Shown: one piece after another, positions 11,455-23,900 of the stretch
Numbering within the stretch: the first letter of the stretch is position 1
How the letters are laid out: each line of letters begins with the position of its first letter
NCBI GenBank assembly: GCA_037954665.1
Contig: JBBMOL010000119.1
Span: forward strand, 1,116,001 to 1,180,000
Direction of reading: 5' to 3'
Length of the DNA stretch: 64,000 nt
From: Laguncularia racemosa
Taxonomy: Eukaryota > Streptophyta > Magnoliopsida > Myrtales > Combretaceae
Notes under the pieces: generated by a model
Told to the model about the DNA's origin: nothing
Databases searched by the model: none
Seen by the model: only the letters and a program-made list of their open reading frames with translations
Program-made: the position numbers and the translations under genes

Positions 11455-11908
11455 CACCCTCTTCAATCCTTAATCCAAACCTTCCAAGCCATATGCCTAT
11501 GTCTCTTTCACATTCAAAAAGAAAACGACAAAGATATGTATATGAATGACTCTCTTTAACCATAAAACTTCTTGTTTTTTAATGAGCATCGATGAATGGA
11601 ATAGAAGGAAATATTGCATTTGGAAGCATAAGCAAGGTTTTAATTATATTAATATACCAAGTGAATTGATTAATAAAATAAAAGTACTAGTAAATTTTTT
11701 ATATATACCAATCTTTGTAGAACACAAATGTTAATTTTTAAAAAATTATCCATTATCACTACCATATTTTGAAATATAGGTCGTACTTACTAATTACTTT
11801 TTTCATTTTCACATATTTTCATACAAAGAAAATTTAAAATAAAGTGATTAGACAGAACATATACTCAATAGAACTAAGAAAAATAACTATTGTAAGTTGT
11901 AACTTTAG
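11455..11908 (-). other. GAT1a 3' flank, shared with GAT1b
   Basis: Starting at CTCTTCAATCCTTAATCCAAA the sequence is collinear with 25050-25336 plus 30874-31033 in the flank of GAT1b. This fixes the left edge of the tandem duplication. The 3' untranslated region of GAT1a must lie here, but no polyadenylation site was assigned. The GAT1b equivalent is split by T2, so T2 came after the duplication. Confidence 0.65.
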
Positions 11909-14900
11909 TTACATGTTAGCAAACAAACGATATGTCTTGGCATCAAAAACTATTTGTCTAATTGAAGCAACTCCCCCTATAACTACTAACACCGATGAAA
12001 CCACTATTATTGTTGTATTTATCCAAAAGATGAAGCTCCTTTTAGAGGGCTTAAGACCCACATTGTACAACACCATGGGTAGTATGAAATCAATAGGAAT
12101 GCACCCCAATGCTCCAAGCAATGACATGATATCTCCAAAGAAGGGCAACATCATGGCAATCATCGTCCCGATGACAATCGACATCGATCGAAAGAATAAC
12201 CTTGGCATCATGTTTCGGATAGAGAATTGATCCATATTTGGGTTTGCAAACTTTTTCTCAAATAGTTCATTAGTTGGTTGCAAATAAATCTGCATTCATG
12301 ACCATATTTACCATGTAAGTAATTTCCCATCATAATAATGAATTTATGGTTTTGATGAATTATAAATTATAGATTTTAATTATAATAACTTATTTACATA
12401 TTCACTTCTTCTTTTTTTAGTTCACATAGCTGTATTTTAGTTTCTTACACTTTGTATACAAGTATTTTTTTTTCAATTAAAAATTTAGAAGTTAAAAATA
12501 AGCACATGAAATGCATATGGAACAAAAAAAAGAAAAAACCACTCTCCTTCATTTTTCTGAATTTTGGTAGTCCTAACATCTTTGGCTCTTTTTTAACTCT
12601 ATATGCATCTTATGTATTTATTTTTAATATCTAACTAAATATAGGTATGTGAAGTATAAAAAACCAAAACATACTAATGTAAACCTAGAATTATAATTAT
12701 GATAAATTGCTCTTACCACTGTGACTGCTAGTAATTGTAGAAGAGTAAAGATGTTGGTCATAAGAAGAAACCAAGTAGGTAACAAAGGCTTAATGTTTCC
12801 CATGAAATTGGTGAGAATTGTCCCCTTTGCTTTATTTCCAAAGGCCCAATATCCAGAAATTGCCACACTGAAATATGTGGTTACTATCACAAAGTAACAT
12901 ATGCACAGTCCTTTAAACATCTTACCCTTCACTGGAGGAGCTAAAGTTGCCTGAAAGGAAAAAATAGATATTTCAAATTGGTTTGAAGGGAAAAAGAAAA
13001 AAAGAAAAAGAAAAATTCTACCTAGAGAATAATTATATGGTTTCCACCTTCTATTGTAAATTGAATATATCCTTTCAAAATATACCAAGGCATATTTACA
13101 CAATGAATTGAAACTAAGATCCCTGAAGAAAAACTCAACTATGTATAAATATATTGAATTTTATTCCATATCCTTAATGGACCGTACATCTATATTAAAA
13201 ATCGATGAAGTCATCTAATTAGATGAATTGTTTAAGCTTTCTATTCAAATGACTGAGTTTTGGCATAAGGTCATGGGACTCAAACGACTCAAAATAAAAA
13301 AAATAGAAAGACGAGAACCTGAATTTCAGGAATAATGCCGCTTGCATATGTGGTGACAATGACAGAAATACCATTGAAAGCGCCAAAAATACGATCTTTC
13401 GTATTTCCATTAACAGAGTAATTCCTGGCTGGAGCATTTCTTGAATTTCCTGCCAAAAAAGAAAAAAAATTGTTATTGTTTGATTAGATTAATCGCTGCG
13501 CTTCTCCTGCTTCTTAGATTTTTTTTTTAGCCAAACATCAGTGCGTTCTCAGAACAACATGTGATGTTATAAGCAAACAAAATGAATTACCAACTAATAT
13601 ATATATATATTTTAACAATTTTTGTGATTCATGAGTTTTTCCAATTCCACATATGACACAATATGTTTCAATAGAGACTTAATAATAGATTTATTTATTT
13701 TTTTAATTTTTAAGATGTCACAGGTGAATTAATTATCGGAATAAAAGATATTTTACTGTATATCTAGTCCATGTGACTATTAAAGCAAAGCATGGATGCT
13801 TTATCCTAATAAATTTTTTTATATAAACCATGTCCATGTTTCAGAATAAAGATAGTATAAAGTATTATGATATAAGCCCAAACTATTTACAAGAGAAAAA
13901 TAAGTCGCACGCAAAATCTACTTTCTTACCTATGTCAATGGAACCAGCAGTAGCGCAAGCGCTGTAAGCAAGACAAAGTACTAAGGAAACAAGATTGACA
14001 TGTCTAAGGGAGTGGAAGGATGGAAGTTGCGCCAATGTTAGAGTAAAAGCTCCAAATATGACAATAAATTGGTAGAGCTGCATGGCACCATCAGGTCTAG
14101 AGAGCAAGTATATGAACTGCAAAAAACAAAGAAAACACATGTGAGGTTGATCATGAGAATTTATTCATCAAAAAATGTTTTTATTGATCAAGTTTTTATA
14201 AATATAGTCATAAACTACATAATACATGATAAATGTTCAACATATAAAAAACTTTAGTCATAAATATTGATACGTTTGTTACATGTTAAGCAATTTTGTG
14301 GACGAACTTATATTGTTGCAGTTCACTATAAAATTTTTTGTATCAGATAACACATTAAAGAAGCCACAGAAAATAAGAGATTCTAATCAAATGTCGTATC
14401 TAGAGCTTTTCGAATATTAGAAGGAAAATTATTTTAGGTTCCATGGCATGTCATTCGTGGCTAGATTTTTGGTCTTTTACATGATTTTCTTTTTTAATAA
14501 TTTTAGTTAGCTTACTTATTTGTTAGGACAAGTTTATTAGGTATATTTCTCGAATATCAACTAGGTTTTCTATCTTGTTGGATTTAGTAGTTAAGTAGGT
14601 GCTAGTAACTTATCCTCGTTTTTCCTTATTTTTTATATTTAGGGTTTGTTTATTATAAATAAAGGCTTTATCACGTGTTTTCAGACTTGAAATATCATCA
14701 ATAAAGTAAGTTTGAGAATAATCTCTTATTCTTTCTTGGATTGGGATGGATTTTTCTATAAAACTTGTGTGTTTATTATATATATGATATGTAGGTTTAA
14801 GTTGTGAATCGATATATTTTGTTTTTTTTAAAAAAAAAAAAAGTTTAGATTTCTGCAACTCCGAAAGAAACCGAAACCATCCATTTTGACATATGATGTA

Positions 14901-17900
14901 CTCTTATCGATTCTTATTCATATTCATACAGAACTAGTTAAGTTCAAGGCTAATGAATAGTAAAATTGAATTGTCAAGCTCACTTGTGGAATAGCTTTAT
15001 TACACGTCGTTGCACGCATTGACCGGTTTTCCTTTTCCCTAATTTAAAAACATCCTTGTGTCTTGGCAGTTAGCTATCCATTTTGGTAGGAAAGTCAACA
15101 GTCAAGGTGTTTCACTCTGAAATAATATATGCTTGTTTGATTACTAGAGGCTCGAATCAATACCAAACTGTCTTTATCCTATATACAGTGGCAACTTATA
15201 AGTAATTATTTTTTGCGCCGTCCTTAATTAAAGTAATCAACATTTAACATTTAATTATACCTAACATTTGAATAACTTCGACGTGATCAACTTAAATTGG
15301 AATCCATCGAATAAGTCAGTGAATAAGTACAAAGTATTTTATATTCGCGTCAACATTCGAGGAAATCCTCTATTTATGATATTTATATCTGTATGTATAA
15401 ATAAACTAACCTTAAGACTTTGTCCTCCCAGAAGTGTACAAGCAACAACAGCACCATAACATATAGCAAACTGGAGAGGTCCGACTAAATACTTGCCCCA
15501 TGCAGGTCCTGTTTGCATTGTGTAGAACGTTAATAGTTTATATATAGTAGATGAAACTTACAATGTATTCCGTACTATATATCTGCTCTATTTGGTAATT
15601 TGGGCATACAATACTATCCATCTATTTCAGAGAAAGTCCGACACTTCATTTCAAACAACAAATGAAAGTATATAGTCGCGTTTTCATGACATGAATAATA
15701 CAACAAAGTTTAGCCAGTAAAATCCAAATTGAAAAACCCACCTTTAGTCCGATGACGAAATTTTAAGACATGAATGAATGGATGAATCAGCATACACGAA
15801 CGGAGAAAAGCTTTATTAGAGTTTGCATACTACCCCATGTATCTCTAGTTGTGACTATGTAGTATACATACCTAGGATGTCACTGGCCATGTCACGAAAC
15901 CTTAGTTGGCGACGACCTAGGTGGGCTTGCTGCTCCAGAACAAGAGAGAGAAGATTATATGAATAGAAAGTGACCATAGCTGCCAATATCAGCCACACTA
16001 TTCCGGCACCCCAACCCAATAAGCTTAATGCAAAGGGAAGACTTAAAAGCACCGGTCCCACTATGGAAGTTGTCAAGTGATACCCGCAGTGCCACCAATT
16101 TCCTGACAAAAACAAGTGCAACCAGATTCTCAATTGTAAAGTGAAGCAATTCAAACCAATTGATCATTGTGATTGATCTGGATGAATTCAAGAACAAGAA
16201 CAGGAAACAAGAAATTGCAGCAAGTTTTTTCACGGTCAAGTACTTTTTTTTAACAAAATGTGTTATTTTTGTTTTCAACTAACTAACTAAAGAAAACCAA
16301 GACTTTTTATTTATACTATACTGTAACTATTGTATAAGAGTGACATATGGCCTAATCAACTAATTACAAATGGACAAATGACAAGATTTGGAAAATTGAT
16401 TTCTTTATTTTTCCTCCCCTTCCCTTTCTTCCACATGTTGAATATTTATATACAAGAGAATGTTATCTATTCCTTTCTAAACTAACTCCTACAAATTAGC
16501 TAAGTTAATAACAAGAGTATCTCCAATATCTATCTACCTAAATTACAAAGATTACAAGGATATCTATCTACCTAAATTACAAAGATCACAGATATCACAA
16601 TCGTAGAGAGTACAAGCTGGCCGGCAGGGGATACACGGCCGTGTACACGACCGTGTACTTTTCTGTGCACATTCCAACCACATACACGACCGTGTATTTC
16701 TGGTCGTGTATCTTTTTGTGGATTTGCTTGACTCCATACACGGCCGTGCCTTTTAGCCGTGTGTCTGGCCGTGTATGATTCTGTGCAATCTTGGAATTCC
16801 TACACGGCCATACCTTGAAAATACACGCCCCGTGTATCTTCCTAAAATACACAAACGTACACAATGCTCCCCCTCAAGTTAGAGCATGAAGATCTCGAAT
16901 GCCTGACTTGCGAAGAACATATTCATATTGCTTTGTACCCAAAGCCTTGGTAAAAATATCAGCAAGTTGCTCATGAGACGGCACAAACTTCGTTTGGATA
17001 TCACCATGAAAGATTGAATCACGCACAAAATGACAGTCAACTTCAATGTGCTTCGTTCGTTCATGAAACATGGGATTTTGAGAGATGTGAAGAGCGGCTT
17101 GGCTGTCACAATGCAATGTCATGGGTAAGGAATGAAGTACACCGAGGCTACACAAGATGCCTTTCAACCATTTTAACTCACAAGTAGTTGCAGCCATAGA
17201 ATGATATTCCGCTTCAGCAGACGAACGAGACACCGTTTGTTGCTTTTTCGTTTTCTAAGAGACAGGAGAGTCGCCAAGAAATACCAACCATCCAGTAAGC
17301 GATCTCCTTGTCAATGGACAACCGGCCCAATCGGCATCACACCATCCATGCAAGCGGAGGTCAGATTTACTACTCAATACTATACCTTGCCCTGGACTAC
17401 GCTTTAAGAAACGAACCACTCGCAACGCAGCTTGCCAATGATCTTCACGGGGTTGTTGCATAAATTGAGATAAGACGTGAACACTATAAGAAAGTTCAAG
17501 TCTAGTGAAACACAAGTAAATCAATCGTCCAACCAGACGGCGATATGATTCCGGGTCATTGAGCAAGGGGCTAGTCGAAAGTGCCAAACGATGATTTTGT
17601 TCTAAAGGGACCTGGGCAGGGCGAGCTCCTAACAGTCCAACTTCAGAAATAATATCCAACGTATATTTCCTTTGACACAGGAAAAATCCGGCAGGTCCCC
17701 GCGCAACTTCTATACCAGGAAAATACTTCAAAATTCCCAGGTCTTTCATATGAAAACAAGCACAGAGATATGTTTTAAACTGTTGTATGGCAGAACTGTT
17801 ATTGCCAGACACAATAAGATCATCCACATAGACAAGAACATTGAGCTGTATAGTATCACGTTGCATAGTGAACAAGGAATAGTCAAAAAGAGACTGTTTA

Positions 17901-20900
17901 AACCCGTATGCTTTCAAAGCAGTAGATAGCTTAGCAAACCAACATCTCGGAGCTTGTTTGAGACCATAGAGTGACTTACACAATTTGCAGACCTTGCTAG
18001 AATTCGAGATGTGAAAACCAGGAGGCAACTTCATGTAGACTTCCTCTTGAAGATCCCCATGAAGAAATGCATTATGGACATCCATCTGATGTACTTCCCA
18101 AGTTTTTGCCGTTGCCACTGCTAAAAACATTCGAACAGTAGTCATCTTGGCAACGGGAGCAAAAGTCTCAGTATAATCGATCCCTTCCACTTGACGATTG
18201 CCTAACACCACGAGCCGGGCCTTATAACGTTCCACAGTGCTATCTGAATGATATTTGATCTTGTATACCCACTTACAGCCTAGAGCTTTCTTATGGGGAG
18301 GCAAATCAGTGATATCCCAAGTTGCACTATTTTCCAATGCTTGTATTTCTTGTTGCATTGCCTCGTGCCACCGTTTATGTTTCACAGCTTCAGAGAAAGT
18401 GATTGGCTCACGTTCTGCACTTATTGCTGCAAGAAAAATACGAGTCGCAAAGAAAATTGAGCGCAATTCACATAGTGTGCAATAGGATGAGTCGTACCTG
18501 AGAGATGTTGTGGTATGGATGACGGTGAGGATGGACTCAATTTTTGGATTGTATGAGTAACATAATCGCGCAACAACACTGAAGGTTGTTTGTGCCTATG
18601 TCCACAACCCAACAATTCTCCTTTGACAACCTGAGCACCTTGTTCTGCATCCTATTCCAGTGTACCAGCCTAACTACCCTGCTCCTCTTCCTATTCGAAT
18701 TCCCGTTCGTGTTCTGTTTCCGGTTGAAATACATTATCAATGTGTCTCCCCCTTGCTACCAAGCTAGCCTCATCTGGTGAATCAATATCAGTTATCTTAC
18801 ACCTAGAGGACGAAGCAAATAGAAATTCTGTCTCGAAAAATTTCACATCGCGTGAAACAAAGAATTCACTTGTTTCTAAATCATATAGCCGCCATCCCTT
18901 TTGCCCAAAAGGATAACCAACAAAAATACACCGTCTACTTCTACTGTCAAATTTGTCTCCCGATCTCCCTTGTTTATGAGCGTAGCATAATGACCCAAAA
19001 ATTCTGAGATGATCATACTTAGGTTCCCGTCCATAAAGGATACTATAAGGAGTTTTTCCATTCAGAACTGATGAACGTGTGCGATTTATTAAGTAACCAG
19101 TAGTTAGAACACATTCACCCCAAAACAAAATAGGGAGACAGCCTTAAAAGCTTAGAGCTCGAGCCACGTTTAATATGTGTTGATGTTTTCTTTCTACCCG
19201 ACCGTTTTGTTGTGGTGTCCCAACACAAGACGTTTGAAAAATAATGCCATTTTCAAGAAAATAATTTTTCATGCAAGTAAATTCCATTCCATTATCGCTT
19301 CTCACAATTTTTACTTGTTTATTAAACTGTCGTTCAATAATGGAAAAGAACCTTTCCATGGCTTTAGATACCTCCTTCTTATCAACAAGCAGATATATCC
19401 ACACAGCTCTAGAGTAATCATCAACAATAGTTAAAAAATATGATGCTCCACAAGAAGAGATTGTTCTATAGGGACCCCACAAATGACAATGTATCAATTC
19501 AAACATTTCAGATGCTCTAAAATCACTAAGAGGAAATTTTTCCCTAGTCTGTTTTGCTCTTTGACAAATCTCACAACATTTATTCAAACTATTATCCTTA
19601 GTAGGATTCACAACTGGAGGTAACTTAGTAACCTTCATAGACAGATGACCCAGACATTGATGCCAAAAATCTAGTGATCCCATCGTATCTACTTTCATTG
19701 CTTTAATTCTTGGTGTCCCTTTGAAGTAATAGAGTCCATCCCAACGTTCACCCGCACCAATCAGCATCTTCGAGGATCGGTCCTGTATTACACAAAGATT
19801 GTCAATGATTTTAATTATATAATGGGATTGATCTATGAGTTGCGACACGAAAATCAGATTGCAGGTTAATCCAGGCACATTTAAAACATTTTCAAGAACA
19901 AGATTTTCATCAAGATAAATTGTCCCTTCTTTGGTGGCAAGAGCACTGCTCCCATTTGGCAACCCCACAGAACACTGTAGAACTGTCTACAAGTTATACA
20001 AGCTACTTAAATTTCTCGTCATATGGTTCGTTGCTCCCGTGTCAATTATCCAGGACATGTGCTTACCAGTCATTTTTTCACCTCCAAATGTTTTGTTATT
20101 TACCAGCTTTACAAGTGCCTCCCATTGCTCATTGCTCAGACCAAGCGATCCAGGTCCATCCCCTTCGGCGTTGTTCGTCAACGAAGAACTACCTCCTGCG
20201 GTCTGAGCAGCGTTGGCACGCACCGAACCAGACCCCCATCCAGCTCCTTGTCCTGTTCTTTGTTGAGGCAACTGTTGTCCTTTGCTACGTCCTCCGCTTT
20301 TCCCTTCGTTGCGGAATTTGTCGCCCCACCATTCCAGATATCCAATCAGGGCAAAGCAGCTTCCGGCCTCATGCCCTTTACGTTTGCAATGTGAACATAC
20401 CATGTTCTTATCCTTCCCATCTCCTCGAGTACAAGCTGCAAAAGCCATCACTTCCCCGCGTTCATCCTTTCCACGAGAAATAGCTTTCACTCATTCTTCT
20501 TGGATAAGCATCGAGTACACTTTATTCAGGTTAGGCAACGGATCTTGAGCCAGAATGTTAGAACGAACAGTCCCATACATTGTTTCTTCTAATCCCATGA
20601 GAAAAATATGCACCTTTTCCTCTTCTCGATTTTTTTCTAACACAGTCTTGAGATCACATGTGCATCCTCCACACTTGCACTTCGGCAGCTGTTCGTAGTT
20701 GGCTAATTCATCCCACAGTTGTTTGAGTTTGCCATAGTAATTGACAATACTCATTCCTTTCTGCTTGCACTCGACAAGGTCTGATTTCAGCTGCTGTATT
20801 CTAGGTCCATTCACCAACGAGAAACACTCCTGTATATCATTCCAAAGGTCTTGCGCAATCTCTACATGTGAGATTGTTGATCTAAGGTTAGGCTCGATAG

Positions 20901-23900
20901 TATTTTGGATCCAAGACACCAACAACGAGTTAATTGTCCACCAATCTTCAAGGTCTGTAGAATTCTCATCAGGTCTCGTGATTGTTCCATCAACAAATCC
21001 GAATTTCTTCCTCGTTCTCAAGGCCGTTCTCAATGAGCAAGACCACTCGTCATAATTCTCCCCCTTCAACTGGACCTGAGTTATTAAAAGTCCAGGATTG
21101 TCGAGTGACGTGATGTCATATGGTGATATGGTTTTTCGTTTGAAGTTTCCATCATCACCAGAGTTCATCTTTACCGTTTTTTTTTTTTCAGTTCTGTTCA
21201 AACAAATCAAGATGCGATTTGCTGTTCTGATACCATGACAAGATTTGGAAAATTGATTTCTTTATTTTTTCCTCCCCTTCCCTTTCTTCCACGTGTTGAA
21301 TATATATATACAAGAGAATGTTATCTATTCCTTCCTAAACTAGCTCCTACAAATTAGCTAAGTTAATAACAAGAGTATCTCCAATATCTATCTACCTAAA
21401 TTACAAAGATTACAAGGATATCTATCTACCTAAATTACAAATATCACAGATATCACAATCATGGAGAGCACAAGTTGGCCGGCAGGGGATATACGGCCGT
21501 GTACATGACCATGTACTTTGGTCGTGTACTTTTATGTGCACATTCCAGCCACATACACGACCGTGTACTTCTGGTCGTGTATCTTTCTGTGGATTTGCTT
21601 GACTCCATACACGGCCGTGCCTTTTAGCCGTGTGTCTGGCCGTGTATGATTCTGTGCAATCTTGGAATTCCTACACGACCGTGCCTTGAAAATACACGCC
21701 CCGTGTATCTTCCTAAAATACACAAACGTACACAATAACAAATCATATAAATACATGTGACTTATAAGCATACACATATCTTCACATCCCCTCTCAAGTT
21801 GGAGCCTCTTGAAGCCCCAACTTGGAACACATGTTGAAGTTGGTAGACAGATAGTATTTTGGTGAGGAGATCAGCAAATTGATTAGTAGAAGACATATGG
21901 TCTGGATAAAGAAAACCATTGAAAACATGGTGACAGATGAAATAAGAATCAATATCAATATGCTTGGTGCATCCATGCAAACACGAATTGTTGGCAATTA
22001 ACATGGTAGATTTATTATCACAATATAGATAAATAGGAGAAGGAACAGAGACACAGAGATCGTGTGGATATAAGAGGTCTATAATAGCTCTTTAGTTGTA
22101 CTAGCCATGCTCCTGTATTCTGCCTCAGTAGTAGAAGTACTAATTGTATTTTGTTTCTTAGACTTCTAAGATATCAACGCATTATCAAGCATGATGCAAT
22201 ATCCTGTAAGTGACTTCTAATTATTAGTAGATGATCCCCAATTTGCATAAGAAAAACCATATAAAGTCAATGAATTGTGGGAAGAATAAAATAGACCATA
22301 AGCGACCGTTCCCTAAATATAATGAAGCAAATGAATAGTTGCTTGAAAATGAGGCTCTTGAGGACATGATAAAAATCGACTAAGCTTATGTACAGCAAAG
22401 GAAATGCTGAGCCTTGTCAATGTCAAATATAATAGTCGTCCAATAATTCTGTGATATACAATTAGATTAGCTAATATATCCCCCTATTTCTTTATCAAGA
22501 ACAACTCTTGAAGGCAAAGGTAAAGAAACCAGTTTGCACACTGTCAATGTCATATCAAAATGGTTTGGAAAGGTGCCAAATGATTTGTGGCACTTGTATC
22601 AACTACCCATGAACTCATATTATTATTCATAGCATTAAAGGAAAAAAATAAAGCTGAAGTACTTGTGCAATTCATAGCTATGTTTACTTCTGCAACATCA
22701 GAAAACTACTTTTCTCTCGTCATCTTCATCATTTCTTAACAAAATGATTGGATAATCTTGGAGTTTGTCAACTCTGATCCAGAAGTGTTACCAAAGAAAA
22801 CAGAAATTTCATTAATCGAAACATCCAGTGGAGTAAATCCATCAATAACACATGTAGCAACCAACTTATTCTAATTTCTTCCAACCTTTTTTCCTTTATA
22901 CCAATCAGGATAAACCTATTAATTGGAAGCAAGTTTCAATGATATAGCCTTCCCCTTTACAATGTTTACACATCAACTTTCCAATATTAAATTCTTTTCC
23001 TCTTCATTTGTCAAAATTTCCTCTAATGGATTTTGTCTTCTTGGAATTGAAAGCAGCAAAATCGACTTCATGTGATCCAGTAATAGTCAATTGCTTTTGC
23101 TTTTCTACTTGTTAAACAAGATAGTAAGCTTTGTTAACTATAGGAAGAGGATCCATTGATAGAATTTGGTTCCTAACAACTTCATATCCCTCATTAAGAC
23201 CCATTAGAAATTGAATGAGTCTACTCTGCGATTCAAAGTCATTCACTCTTTCTTTCAAATGACATGTACAATATTCCATATGCCCACATTCACTAAAACT
23301 TGCAATGATTAGTGAACCATTCCTTTGTCCAAACTGTTTGCTAACTTCAATCCACAATTCATAAACTGATTGCGTATAGAGATAATTCTGTAAATACTCT
23401 GGCATCATAGAATTTAAGATCCAACAAAGGACCATGTAATCATCTGACCCACTTAACAAGGTCCATCGAATCATCATTCGGCTTAGAAATAGTACCATCG
23501 ATAAAACCCAATTTAAGCTTTGCACCTAATCCCATCTCAATCCCATCTCAATGGATCTATTCCAAGCCAAGAAGTTCATGCCATTAAAGACAATATTTCC
23601 TATCACCATGCTTGGACTATCGGAACTTGATATGTATAATGGATCAAAAACAATCTAATCATTTTGTCGTTCATTCACCGCTTCCATATGATTGTTCATA
23701 TTCGAAAAACAGAAAGATAGAAACTAATTAATCACAAGATGTTAAATCTTTACCAACCTTGCTCTATACCATATAAAGTCAAGCAATTCAAACTAATTGA
23801 TCATTCTTACTGATTTGGATGAACTCAAGAGCAAGAACAGGAAACAAGAAAGTGCAGTAAGTTCTTTCACAGTCAAGTGCTTTTTCATAACAGAATGTCT

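Larger units (their letters stand above)
16379..21737 (-). mobile_element. Inner Ty1/copia element nested in the outer LTR
   Basis: Near-identical LTRs bound it at 16379-16865 and 21236-21737. The sequence ACAAA flanks both sides (16374-16378 and 21738-21742), a fitting 5-bp target duplication. On the minus strand it reads LTR, primer site, gag with zinc knuckle, protease, integrase, RT, RNase H, purine tract, LTR: the copia order. Few stops interrupt it, making it the youngest insertion here. It lies in the same orientation as GAT1a. Confidence 0.9.

Noticed and set aside
11844..12230. Open frame of 128 codons on the plus strand
   Set aside because: It is the antisense of GAT1a exon 7; the minus strand encodes the conserved transporter C-terminus. 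The same applies to 31038-31355 opposite GAT1b.
19920..20548. Several long plus-strand open frames
   Set aside because: They lie opposite the copia gag/protease, whose minus-strand motifs (zinc knuckle, DTG) are clear.
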